Below are positions 54,102 through 64,000 of a stretch of 64,000 nucleotides of DNA, in pieces. Made by a program: the position numbers and the translations under genes. The DNA is taken from positions 53,508,271-53,572,270 of the forward strand of contig NC_092875.1 of the NCBI RefSeq assembly GCF_028372415.1. Direction: 5' to 3'. The notes under the pieces are model-generated. The model did not search any database. It saw only the letters and a list, made by a program, of their open reading frames with translations, and had not been told where the DNA came from. This DNA comes from Notamacropus eugenii (Eukaryota > Chordata > Mammalia > Diprotodontia > Macropodidae). Numbering within the stretch: the stretch's first letter is position 1; each line of letters opens with the position of its first letter.

Positions 54102-54137
54102 ATGATCATGAGTAAAACCCCAGCCAAGTCTTCAACT
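54102..54137 (+). pseudogene. Damaged 36-nt linker exon, copy 1
   Basis: It has acceptor TTGCCTTTTCAG and donor TGTAAGT. In the phase required by the array (phase 1) it reads DHE followed by TAA, so it would end the protein. The paralog at 56497 is open. Confidence 0.6.
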
Positions 54138-54952
54138 GTAAGTGTTTTGTTATCGGAATCAACTTTGAATCCTATGTTCCCTTTCACTTGAGTCAACTCT
54201 GGTGTCTTTAGAAAGAAGTTCTATACCTACCCTCACCCCACACCCCCTGGCCCCAAAGGACTGCCTTGATACATAGCAAACTTCCCATCACTAGAAATCA
54301 TCTTGAAAACCCAAGATGATAAGAATGCTTCAGTACAATGTTTGATGCACTCTGAGGGCTTTTCAAGTACTGAGAATCTACATAGGCTATGTTCCAGAGG
54401 GAGAAATAAATAGACTCTAGCTCCTTATGCACCTTCACGATCCAGAGACATTGTTTGATTGCCTGGAATTCCTGGTCCTCTGTCCGAGACTGTGCAGCGA
54501 TTATGGAGCAAGGCATCCCCTTGGGATGGTTAGGGGAATTCACAGTGGAGCTCAGCTCTTGAAGAAAGATTCTGTAAAGGTGAGCTCACGATGGTGTCCC
54601 TTGTATAGTGTCAGCAGCAGGGTGCTGTAGCCATTGTTCTTATCCAGACTCCTCCTGGGAGAAGCCAGGCAGATAAGTCAACCTGAAGTGTCTGTCCACA
54701 TTCATTCATTCAGCCATTTGTCCAACACTTAGGAGGCAATCCATCCATGTGGAACACTGACGTAATGACCTCATTAATATAGGGACGCCCCAACAGATTG
54801 CTTGGCCCTAATGGTCTCTGTCAATTTTCAACAGCTCCTCCTCCTCCTCTTTCTCTTTCTTCTTCTTTTTCTAATCCTCCTCCTTCTTCATCTTTTAGTT
54901 TTTCTTTTTCTTCATCTTTTTGGTGTTCTTCTTGTTATTTACGTTTTTCTAG

Positions 54953-55021
54953 CTTGATGTACAGCAAGTATTTCATCTCTTCCAACTTTCAAGGAGCTGT
55001 CTGGGCCTGGAACATTCACAG
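54953..55021 (+). pseudogene. Damaged 69-nt linker exon, copy 1
   Basis: Phase 1 to 1. The first full codon is TGA, then CTASISSLPTFKELSGPGTF is open. The Ser/Thr/Pro/Gly composition fits a MUC16 inter-SEA linker. Confidence 0.6.
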
Positions 55022-56496
55022 GTATAAATGTGGGAATATTAGTGTCCTGGGAAAATGTCCCCTGGGTCCCACAGGCAAGCTGGGGAGAGAATATGATTTG
55101 GAAAAGGAAACTTGCTTGAAGCCTTATATGCTCACTTTCCAAAGAAGTGAGCACACCAGAATCTGAGACTGTGTTTAATGACTTGGGTGTTAGAGGGTAA
55201 CCTTGCTATGTTACATATTTGTAAGCCCTCACCTCAAACCCACACACAAACAAACACATAAACACACAGAAAAGGCAGATGTGACTTTTTGTCAGTTGAT
55301 TTAGCATGGAATCTAAAAGCATTTCCATAGTTCTTTGAAATGAACCTGTGTTTCCCATCCAAAACCTAAAGAAATTGAAGGCCTGGGGCATTCTAGCCAG
55401 GAAGCCCAGAGCTTGATATATTTTGTCAATAGCAGCCATTTCACCAAATTCTTTTTCTTCCTATGGCCACCGAGCACCATCCTACCCTGCTCTGAGTCCT
55501 CTCCAAGGGGTTCTGTGACTCATCCAGCTAATCACTTTGTCCCCACATCCACTAGGAAATTGTCCACACTTGGACTTTATCAGTGCTTTCTATTCTCCAT
55601 GATTTCTCCTCAAGACCTGTGAGAACCTCTCACCCTCCAGGCACCTCATCAACTGCAGCAACATTCTCCAGCACCTCAGGTAAAAGGGTACCCCTATTAT
55701 GCATTCCCACGAGTGTTTTATTGTGCTTAACTGAAAGATGAGAAGAACAATGGGAGAGTTCCCGGGAAGGAAGGTTTGGGAATTGCTAGAGATTCCTCTG
55801 TGTGGATGTCAACATGGCCCTGGAGTATGAGTTTTCCTTCCAGGAAGAAGTAGGCCAATAGAAGAAAAGGGTGTGAGAGGCTCTCTTTGGTTGATGTACC
55901 CAGGGATCAGGTATGGGTCTTTAGTTTTCCTCAAACGTGGATCACAGTGAATACAAAAGCCTTTTCTGTAGTCACTGTTATACTTAAGCATTCTTTCCTG
56001 CTCTTAATGATTAGTGGAATAGTCAGTATGTGGCTTGGCCTTCTGCTATGTTTCTTGAGGTCAGGACATAGGAAAAACAACGGAAATGGGATTCTCTTTG
56101 CTCCATCTCAATCCCCAAAGCTTTAAGGGCCCTTCTTGCCTCTACCTTCATGGAGAACTTCATGGAAGAGTAAGGATGTGACTAGAAGAATGCTACATTA
56201 CTCCCAGAAGGGGGATGAGAACTCACACATTTACTTCATGACTAAGGTTCAAGATGGGCAAATAGCAAAGGCAGTGCCTCCACCCAGGGTCCATTTCCTC
56301 CATTTGGCAATCTGAAAATGGTTTCATTCCAGTTACGACAATCATAGGTCTTTTGGAGAGTGAATCCTCTTGTCTGTCATGCTTTGGCATGAATGCTATC
56401 ATGTTGATAGCTCTTGATATCATCCTAGAGTCTATCCAGTTTCCTTTTCCTTCTTTTTTGATCAATTTCCTTTCATTCTGTTATTTGGCTTTACAG

Positions 56497-56532
56497 GTTA
56501 TAATGAATACCCTCAAATGCACATCATAGCAA
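56497..56532 (+). CDS. 36-nt linker exon, copy 2
   Basis: Phase 1 to 1, acceptor TGGCTTTACAG, donor AGTAAGT. It is open and encodes YNEYPQMHIIA. Skipping copy 1 would let the frame pass from exon O into it. Confidence 0.5.
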
Positions 56533-57184
56533 GTAAGTGTTTTGATAGTGAAATGACATGTGAACTGATGTTCCTTTCACTTTAGTCAACTCTGGTGTTG
56601 TTAGCAAAATACTTCTTCCCTTCACCCATCCCCCACCCCCGCCAAAGGAAAGCTTTGAAACTTAGAAAATTTTCCATCACTGGAAATCATCCTAAAGACA
56701 CAACATGTTAAGAAGGCTTTAGTGAAGGCCTTGATGCACTCTGAGGGCTTTTTTAGTACTGAGAATCTCTGAAGAAAATATCCCAGATGGAAAAAAAAAA
56801 ATGGACTCTTGTGCACCCTCATTATCCAGAAACATTGTTTTCTTCCCTGGAATGCAGGTCCCTGGAATTGTCGTAGGGTGCATGGGGATAACTTAGCAAG
56901 ACATCCCCTTCACAAGTCACCTCAGTTCTTTAAGAGAGTTTTTCTAAAAGAGAACTCATGATGGTGTGCCAGCTGGATACTTTAGCCATTGTTCTTATCA
57001 AAGACTGTTCCTGTGAGAATCCAGTCCGCTAAGTCCACCCAAAGTGTCTGCCCACATTCATGCTTTCAGTCATTTGTCCAACACTTATTAGACAATTCCT
57101 ACATGTGGAACACTGAACTAATGACCTCATTAATATTGGGAGGACCTGACAGAGTGCTAGGCCAGAACAATCTCTGTCACTTCT

Positions 57185-57600
57185 CAATGTCTTCTCTTCC
57201 TCTGCCTCTTCTTCTTCTTCTTCTCTTTCTCCTCCTCCTCCTCCTTCTCTTCCTCCTTCTTCTGCTCCTTCTCCTTTTTCTTCTATTTCTTCTTCTCCTC
57301 CTCCTCTTCCTTCCTCTTTTTCATCTTCTTCCTCATCTTCTCCTTCATCGTCTTCTTCTCCTCCTACTTGTTCTTCCTTTACCTCTCCCTTGTCTTCTTC
57401 CTCTTCTTTGGCTTTTAATTCTTCTGCTTTTTCCTCTTCCTCTCTCCTTTCTTCTTTTCCTCTTTTCTTCTACTCCTCCTCCTCCTTCATTTTCTTCAAC
57501 TTGCTCCTCCTCTACTACTCCATTTTTTTCTTCTTCTTCTTCTTCTTCTTCTTCTTCTTCATCATCATCATCATCATCGTCATCATCACCTTTTTGTTTT
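57185..57600. repeat. Expanded (TTC/CTC)n pyrimidine tract
   Basis: About 400 bp of T/C triplet-like repeats lead directly into the acceptor of the exon at 57627; the paralogous tract at 54835-54950 is only about 115 bp. The 218- and 147-codon open frames over it are repeat artefacts. Confidence 0.9.
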
Positions 57601-57626
57601 TCCTTTCCTTCTCTATATTTTTACAG

Positions 57627-57694
57627 CTGTTGGTATACCCATTGAGTCATCTCTTCAAGTTTCAAGGAATCCACAGGGCCTGGAGCCTCCACAG
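57627..57694 (+). pseudogene. Linker exon, copy 2 (68 nt, one base short)
   Basis: It is homologous to 54953-55021 but 68 nt long, so a phase 1 entry leaves in phase 0. The 3' part in the old frame reads ESTGPGAST, matching ELSGPGTFT of copy 1. One base has been lost in the middle. Confidence 0.55.
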
Positions 57695-58616
57695 GTACCA
57701 ATTAGGCAACATTCGTACCCTGGGGAACATCCCCTGGGTCTCATTTGCATGCTGGGGAGAGAATATGATTCTGAAAAGGCAAATTGCTTCAATCCTTAAA
57801 AATTCTCTCATTCTAATACTTCCCTTCCAATAAGGGAGCAAAGCAGTTTCTGAGACTTGGTGAAACATCTTGGGTGAGCAACACTGACCTCAGTATGCTG
57901 AATGTTTCAAAGCCCTCTCTCCCCCTCTTCCCCCAAATCTCAAAGTCGAACATGAATTTCTGGTGGTTCATTTATCAAAGTGTCCAGATGGCTTTTTTCT
58001 GGGAGATAGTTGAGAGGATTTCCTTAGGCTCGATTCCCTATGTAAGCCCCTTCCATTGTTAACATGCTGTGAGGAAGAGATCCCAGATTTCTGGGTCCTC
58101 TCATACCTTCCCAGTATTGGTGTGATGGTGATGGGTTTCTCATTTCCTCCATCATAAGGCCAAAATGGTATGAGGAAGAAACCCCCGTACCTCTGCATCT
58201 TTTGATGCCTTCCCAATAGTATATGCATGGGCATTGCTTTCCTTATTCCCCTGTCAAAGCTTGGGTGGTGAATATTTTTCAAACTTAACCCCAGAGAGGT
58301 CATGGGTAGGTGTCAGGTCAACTTTAGCTCAGTGGCAAACAGCAGTATGTATGTGGTGGAAAAACCACCTCATGAGATACCTAGTAGTCCTGAATTCCAT
58401 GTCCCTTATGAATGAAGTCCCTGAGATTATACGTCAGTTGATGATCTTCAGCTGTTAGACACACACAGACACATATTCCGTTTGTTCAGTCCTCCATTAA
58501 ACAATCATTCACTTAGCATCATCTGTTTGTGGCAAAGTGTGCCTTTGCCCAAAAGACCTATTTCACTCTGTAACCATGGTCTTAGTGTCCATACCTAATG
58601 ACATTCCTTCTTACAG

Positions 58617-58685
58617 CTCCTACATTAATGAGCATACCACCACATGCAATCCCTGTGGGACCTATAAGATCTGGACACTAGACAG
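58617..58685 (+). pseudogene. Third 69-nt linker exon
   Basis: Phase 1 to 1, acceptor CTTCTTACAG, donor GGTAAGA. Encodes PTLMSIPPHAIPVGPIRSGH then TAG, two codons before the end. Length and phase agree with the other 69-nt linkers and it immediately precedes the second SEA exon. Confidence 0.5.
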
Positions 58686-59112
58686 GTAAGAAAAGAGGGG
58701 AAGCATCAATCCCCTGGAGAGGAATGACTTAGTCTCATGCTTCTGCCAAGGAAGAATTTGCTGTCTAAAAGGGAGACCAGCTCTAGGTCTTTCCAAACCT
58801 CCATCATTCCTCTGCAAAATTCAGGCAGGGCTTGGTTTATTACACTGGGTGCCTTATCATGAAGGCTGGAAAAGATGTAACTTGCAAGGTGTTGACCTTA
58901 AACCTCACCAGAATAATCATGTGGAAACTTGCTGTCTTCTCTCTTACTCAAAACGCAAGGAAAATGAAAGCCCATGGTACTCTGGGGATAAGGCACTGGG
59001 CAGACAAATTTTGGCGCTGAAGGCCAGGGATATAAGTATCCCTGTCCCCTCTCGTGGTCCCTGAACCTTGCTAAGCCCAGACATGGTCATTTTTCTCCCT
59101 CTCTTCTTGCAG

Positions 59113-59231
59113 CTAGTGACCAGAGACTGCAACATTTTACGGTCAACTTCACCATCACTAATTGACCCTACACACTTGGACACCCAGGCTCTATCGCACT
59201 TAACAAAGAAGAAGGGGCCCTTTAGCATCTG
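59113..59231 (+). pseudogene. Second SEA domain, exon A, with two nonsense codons
   Basis: Acceptor CTCTTCTTGCAG, donor CTG followed by GTGAGA, exactly as in the first SEA exon A; phase 1 in, phase 0 out. Encodes SDQRLQHFTVNFTITN, stop, PYTLGHPGSIALNKEEGAL, stop, HL. This is closer to human MUC16 (FTLNFTITNLQY, GHPGSRKFNTTERVLQGL) than the intact module at 43598; the second stop replaces the conserved Gln (CAG to TAG). No exon B or C was found downstream. The module is therefore dead and shows that the locus once had at least two SEA repeats. Confidence 0.8.
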
Positions 59232-59589
59232 GTGAGATTTTTGCACTTCCCACTCTCTACCTACATTCTGTAGCCATTCTTTGTTTCTCTGAGCATTCTC
59301 TAATCACATTCCCTTGTCAGCTGAGTCCCTTATTTACAAATAGCAGGCTATATCAGAAACTTTTGAGAAAAACAGGAGGCAAGAGAAGGGGTGATAGGAC
59401 CACTGTTTGGAGTGGATCTCACAAGTATGATAGATGAGAGAGAGACAGCATAGAACATCCCCTGCTTTTGGAAGCAGATCTCCTGTGGAATCTCCAGAAA
59501 TCTTTGCTTTGCCCAGTGTACCTTCACATTTCTCTTAGTTACTTAAAGTTATAGAGAACCTTCTTCACTAAATATGCAAAAGGCATAGA

Positions 59590-59685
59590 GCTGGAAGGAG
59601 GAGGTATCAACCCAGTGGATGACAAAGACAGCATAGGCTGCATGAAGATGAAATGTAATGGAAACAAATGCAAAATCATGCATTC

Positions 59686-59721
<36 letters not shown>

Positions 59722-60335
59722 GAGGAAAGTAAGAGAGGTCTGTCTGTAGAGTGCTTGGAATTTCATTTGGATTGCAAATTTCGCATGGAGGAACACTGGG
59801 AATGTCTAAAGAAAAGAAATACGTTTTAGGCTGAAATAAGAGAAAATTCCTTCCCAAGATTCAAGAAGTGATAAATGAATGGTGAGCTTTGCACTGCTTA
59901 GACCACTTCAGGAGTATTATGTTCTGGGCTAGCTACCACACATTAGGAAGCTGGGAAAGAGGAATATCTAGAGGAAGGTGACTGGGAGGTGATGAGCATG
60001 GAGTTCACATCATATCATGATTACTTGAGGAACTAGTGATTTTGACCCCAGAGAAGAGAAGCCTGTCTGGGGAGAGGACAGGGAAACCTCAGTGAAAAGA
60101 GGATTCGATTTGTTCTGCCTACACCTCTCAGGTGGGATATGGAGCAATTGGTGCATCTAAGGAACAACTTTGTGGCTATTAGAAACAAAGTGGTTGCCTT
60201 GTGTGATTGGGGCTTCCCTCCCTCTCACCAGAGAACTTCAAGCAGAAGATGTTGGCAATGTTAGAAAGAGGATTATTCTTTATATTCAATTTGGTCTAGA
60301 TGACCTCTGAGTTCCTTTCCAGCCATGATATACTG
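59590..60335 (+). mobile_element. CR1/L3 LINE 3' part, sense
   Basis: GACCACTTCAGGAGTATTAT (HLEYC block) at about 59901, then the LEKRRLRGD-like block near 60055, GAGAACTTCAAGCAGAAGAT near 60231 and TTTGGTCTAGATGACCTCTG at 60290. A 28-T run (59690-59717) interrupts it and may mark a later small insertion. Confidence 0.7.
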
Positions 60336-60454
60336 TAATCTTTGCTTGATATGGGCATTAGTCAGAAGTTTCATGTGCACAGATATTCTCCCCACTAATG
60401 AAGAACTAGGTTCAAGCTGTGTCCTAGCTCAGTCCCTTCCACTGCCATAGACCA

Positions 60455-60600
60455 GGGAGGCAGAGGTTCTTTCACATATCACTTGTTGGACCTTACACAA
60501 TCACTGAAATTTCCCGGCCTCAGTTTCCTCATCTGTACAGTTAGAGGGTTGGATCTGATGGCCTTTGAGGTGATGAATAGTTCTTTCTGCAGCCTCCAGG
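60455..60600 (+). repeat. MIR-family SINE
   Basis: CGGCCTCAGTTTCCTCATCT followed by a 'GGGTTGGATCTGATGGCCTT' block. Confidence 0.7.
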
Positions 60601-61200
60601 ATTGGAAACATCTTCCCAACTCTTTTCACTCCCTGCATCCTCTGGCAGCAAGAGCAGAGTTAAGGGCAAAGAACCTAGAGACCTCCTGGCACAAGGAAGT
60701 CTTAGGGACCAGACTTCCCAGGACATACAGGAAAGCTTGGCTGTGCCTTGTTCATGAAATATTTCACTCAGATTGTCCTCAAATCCCCACTCACTATCCA
60801 GCCCCTTCCCAACTTGAAAGGCCTGCAGTCTCTCTCCAAAACTTCTTGTTTTCTTCCTCTTAAACTTCTCCCTCCCTTCACACCGCATGACTCCAACATG
60901 CCCTGCCTACTCTTCTACTCTAGGCCACCCCAGGGTGTTCAACCTCATTCAGACTTTGTTTCCCATCTCATCTCCCTCTCCCTCTCCATCCCTTCTCTTC
61001 TCCATGTCACTGCTTTGTAACCCCTCTTGTCAGGGCTCGATTTTGCTTTTCTAATCCATCCCAGAAAGTATTGTGAGCTCATGAATTTGGAAGATTAAAG
61101 GTTTAACGTGATACAACCTTCTCAAAAATGCCTCAGACACTCACAGATAACACTTAGCTTTTGCTCTTCAACTTCTCAATTTAATGCCTTCAGATTTTGA
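60601..61200. other. No confident feature
   Basis: Sequence with weak L2-like patches and a pyrimidine-rich part (60960-61010). I see no exon with supporting similarity. Confidence 0.35.
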
Positions 61201-61239
61201 TTAGAGGATCAAGGTTTGATTCATGGTTCCACTGCAGGA

Positions 61240-61370
61240 GGAGAGACACAGAGAGAGACAGGCAGACACACACACACAGAGACACAGAGAGGGAGACAAA
61301 AAGAGACAGGGAGAAGGAGAGAGGGGCTAGAGAGATGGGGGGTAGGAAGAGACATGGAGAGACACATAGA
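61240..61370. repeat. (GAGACA)n-like purine repeat
   Basis: Short imperfect repeat of GAGAC/ACAC units. Confidence 0.85.
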
Positions 61371-61555
61371 GAATTCTAGAGCTAGAAGAGACCCAGAAAG
61401 CTCACAGTCCATCTAGTCTGGCCTCCTCCTTTTACCAAGAAGAAAAATGAGATTGATCAAGGTAGTATTGAGTGTCAGAGGCAGAATCTGAAGCCAAGTC
61501 ATCTCAGACCCAGAGACAGTGGTTGGTCTGTCTTCTATGCCATCATGACACTAGA
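61365..61555 (+). repeat. MIR-like SINE
   Basis: TTCTAGAGCTAGAAGAGACC, then GTCCATCTAGTCTGGCCTCC match the SINE type that also lies in the introns of the microexon array. Confidence 0.6.
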
Positions 61556-62409
61556 TAAGCACTTGGGTCCCTTCCAAGTCTCAATTTTTGCTCCTAAAAT
61601 CCTACAAGATTCTCACCATCCAAAGTTCAAAGTAAACATTCAGGAGCGAGAAGACTTTGCTTGTGTCAATTTTTAGATTATATCCCTTCAGAACTGCATT
61701 CTGGGTCATTCTTGGTGCCTGTCCTGACTGTGATCACTTCTTCTAAGGTGATTTCCAACTGCTCTGTCCTTGAGACAGTCCTGGAGAAAAGAAAGTGCAG
61801 CCAGGACAGCTGACACCACCTCAGGCCTTATGAAGAGGAAAAGAGTGTCCCAGACCAGGGAGATGGAGGCACTGGGCCCTCTGTCCCAAGTGGACTCCAT
61901 CAGAAAGGTTGGGTCCAGTTGTGGATACCACATTTCAGGAAGGCCAGAGGAGATTGTGTCAGAAGGGGAAGGGAACTCTGAACCTTGTTCTAGGATGATC
62001 AGTTGGAACACTTCACCTGGTGATTTTCCTCACTGAGTTACAGGCACAATCGCAGACAGAGGCAGGAAGACAGGTTCCAGGGATGTTGTTGAGGGGTATA
62101 GGTCAAGGTGGGCACTGAGTTCTCTCGCAGTGCTTAGATTCAATGTGTCTGCAGCCTCAGGGGACTGGAGAAAAATGTTCCAGTGCTGGAATGCCATCAA
62201 AGGGCAAAGCAAACAGATCTGAGCTATGGGCTTCAAGTGGGGAAAAGAAGGGTGAATGGGGGGAGGGGAGTTGTACAGGAGATAGATTTCCACTTAATGT
62301 GAGGACATCCTTAAAATCAGAAACCCTGTGGTTGAGCAGGAGAAAGAAAAATCAACCTGCCAAGGACACTATAGAAGGGTTCTCTCCCTGCCAGAGAGAT
62401 TACATTAGG

Positions 62410-62495
62410 TGAACATATCTCCACAGTGTCGAGCCCAGTACCTTGCCCATAGATAGAGTTCAGTAAATGCTACTTGATTGATCAATTCATCACTG
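62410..62495 (+). repeat. L2 3'-end fragment
   Basis: GAGCCCAGTACCTTGCCCAT, then AGTAAATGCTACTTGATTGA. Confidence 0.65.
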
Positions 62496-62659
62496 AGGTT
62501 CTGTGGATCCCTCTCACCTTACCTCAGTAGGCTACAGGAAATATATCCACCTCAACTCATCTCAGGATTCTTCACTTGGAAGACCAAGGACACATTGGGA
62601 AGGGCAATTGGGTCCCCTGACCCAATGTCCTTCAATCTTGGTCCATAGCATGGGCTCAG

Positions 62660-62797
62660 TATTGGTCCCCGGCAACTGCAGTTTCTCCTCCAACTTGGAT
62701 CCCCAAAGCACTGGACAAGTGTTTCTGGAGAGAACTCGGAATGCTGCAGCCCACTGGCTCAGGGATTTCTACAGGCTGCATTACCTGCACATGACAA
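62660..62797 (+). CDS. Unrecognised candidate exon, phase 1 to 1
   Basis: An open frame encodes VLVPGNCSFSSNLDPQSTG then QVFLERTRNAAAHWLRDFYR and LHYLHMT. It lies between CATGGGCTCAG and a good donor (AGTAAGG). It is 138 nt, symmetric phase 1 to 1 like the mucin exons, and has an N-glycosylation sequon (NCS). I do not recognise a family; it does not look like SEA. The acceptor has only a weak pyrimidine tract. It could be another exon of the mucin or chance. Confidence 0.3.
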
Positions 62798-63265
62798 GTA
62801 AGGAGGATCCAAAGGTCTCAGTGGTTGGGAAGGGTTTGTGGAGGTAGCAGATGCTGAAGAGGGACTGAGAGATGGGAAGCAGGGCTTGAGGTGAGCAGAA
62901 GCAGAAGGGAGGCACTTGACAAACTTGTACCCCAGAAAGTAGAGGTGACATCAAGACTTATGGGACTGAAACAGTGTTTGGCTATAAAGTTCCTTAGAAT
63001 ATAAGGCATAATGTTTAAATCACAGAGTTTCTTAGAACCTAGAAAGTTAAAGGTGGGAGAGTCTTTAGAAAGGATATTGTCAGAGGTTTGGGGGGGTGCA
63101 GTGAGCACTTAGAATCCAGGATGTCAGAGCTAGCAGGGTCCTTAGAACCCAGGATGTCAGGGGCTTACTGACTGGAAGTGTTTGTTTAGCCCAGTGAGGA
63201 CTCTGGGAGGCCGCTATGGAGCCCCCTGGCTTTAAAAACCCCGATGTTGGTTTTTTCCTCTCTAG

Positions 63266-64000
63266 ATCAGCATCTTTGTGAAAAGTTGCTGCAACTGGCT
63301 GCTGAAAATCTTGAGCTCAAATTAGTAAATGATTCACCAGGCCATTTAAAGTTTTGGAAGATGTGAAAATAAAGAGTGCCAAGGTAATATACATTGACAC
63401 AAACGTTTCCAAGAAAGGTCAGCTCCAATCATCCTTCTGGATCATTGATGAAGAGCACATGTACACTGGTAGTGCCAGCTTGGACTTCAGGTCACTAGGG
63501 CAGATGAAAGAACTTGGTGTCATCTTTTACAACTACAACTAGCTGGTCTTAGACTTCCAAACAACATTTGTCCTGTATAGCTGATTAAAATACAAGAGCA
63601 GAGCGCCTCCAACTTGGTCAAAGGAGTTGTATGGAGTGTATGACAAGCAAAAAAACATGGCAACTTCAGCTGAATGAAACAAAGTCTCAGGCATTTGTGT
63701 CGAATTCTCCTACATAGTCTGTTGCTCTAAAAATAGGAGCTTCGACAGAGATGCCATCTATAGTGTCACTGACGATGCGAAGGACTTGGGTTCATTGCTG
63801 TAAGGGATTATCTCCCTGGACTTACACAAGCACCAGAAGAACTTACTGGCCACATTTGGATGGGAAAAACAAGAGAAGCATTCGTTTTAGGAAGAGTTGA
63901 AGTTCGACTCGTCAGTTTCTGGAAAGAAACAGATCCCCTCATTGAACTTTATTTCATATCTAAAAGTATTTGCACTGAAATTGCTAACTACAGTTTGAAA
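63266..64000 (+). pseudogene. PLD5: PLD5-like processed pseudogene, running off the window
   Basis: PLD5 is an inactive member of the phospholipase D family with a membrane anchor. The plus strand, across 735 bases without introns, gives DQHLCEKLLQLAAENLELKL, VIYIDTN, QLQSSFWIIDEEHMYTGSAS, SLGQMKELGVIFYN, CSKNRSFDRDAIYSVTDDAK and KKQIPSLNFIS. From memory human PLD5 has GRLQSSFWIVDKQHVYIGSA, SLGQMKELGVIFYN, CPKNRSFDIDAIYSVIDDAK and KETDPLTFNFIS. PLD3 and PLD4 fit less well. A frame change near 63345 and at least four in-frame stops (first directly after FYNYN) show it is dead. The lack of introns indicates a retrocopy, 5'-truncated near 63266. Confidence 0.85.

Larger units (their letters stand above)
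53540..55200 (+). repeat. Segmental duplication, copy 1 (linker exon pair)
   Basis: It aligns with 55945-57840 at an offset of about 2.4 kb (for example GCTCTCTTTGCTCCATCTAA here, TTCTCTTTGCTCCATCTCAA there), increasing to 2.69 kb after a pyrimidine tract that has expanded in copy 2. Each copy holds one 36-nt and one 68/69-nt candidate exon. Confidence 0.8.
55945..57840 (+). repeat. Segmental duplication, copy 2 (linker exon pair)
   Basis: This is the second copy of 53540-55200, somewhat longer because of the pyrimidine expansion at 57185-57590. Divergence of the copies is substantial, so the duplication is not recent. Confidence 0.8.

Noticed and set aside
56989-57645. 218-codon open frame rich in Leu, Phe and Ser
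   Set aside because: It is the translation of a T/C triplet repeat leading into a splice acceptor, with no protein-like segment outside the repeat.
57874-58062. Short open frames around 57.9-58.4 kb
   Set aside because: No splice context, no similarity and no compositional bias; left unannotated.
61670-62040. Possible mucin exon after TATCCCTTCAG
   Set aside because: Starts with a plausible frame (LHSGSFLVPVLTVITSS) but meets a stop after about 45 codons without a donor or any clear similarity to other units.

Overview
This is nuclear DNA from a metatherian (marsupial) mammal. The evidence is the repeat content: L1-type 5' ends, ORF1-only HAL1 elements, an RTE-clade LINE, a tRNA-headed SINE whose tail copies the RTE tail, plus old L2, CR1/L3 and MIR/THER1-like copies. 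Genes have GT-AG introns and there is one CpG-island promoter. The species cannot be resolved from the sequence alone.

Layout. 1-4145 is stacked LINEs (HAL1/L1 5' ends, L1 ORF2, a long L2). 4150-5345 is a CpG island, split by a solo LTR, holding exon 1 of SNAPC2 (snRNA-activating protein complex subunit 2) on the minus strand. 5495-11446 is one RTE LINE with an internal inversion (twin priming), into which a HAL1 with an open 355-aa ORF1 and solo LTRs inserted. 11463-15600 is SINE, L2 and CR1/L3. 15761-15874 is SNAPC2 exon 2, but on the plus strand, opposite to exon 1.

From 16.1 kb to at least 59.2 kb the plus strand carries remains of a large MUC16-like mucin. There are kilobase-sized Ser/Thr/Pro-rich exons broken by stops and frame changes, and a 114-117-nt exon present four times. 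A SEA module is split over three exons with matching phases (43598-47758). An array of eleven 45- or 48-nt exons, all symmetric phase 1-1 and all open, follows at 48412-52417. A duplicated, damaged 36-nt plus 69-nt linker pair comes next, then the first exon of a second SEA module with two nonsense codons (59113-59231). No signal peptide, first exon or transmembrane exon was found, so the locus looks like a truncated and mostly decayed mucin, although the stretch 43.6-52.4 kb is intact as far as I can read it.

The right end (63266-64000) is an intronless, broken PLD5-like copy (processed pseudogene) that runs off the window. The points most worth checking are the opposite orientation of the two SNAPC2 exons, the microexon array, and the HAL1 copy with open ORF1.
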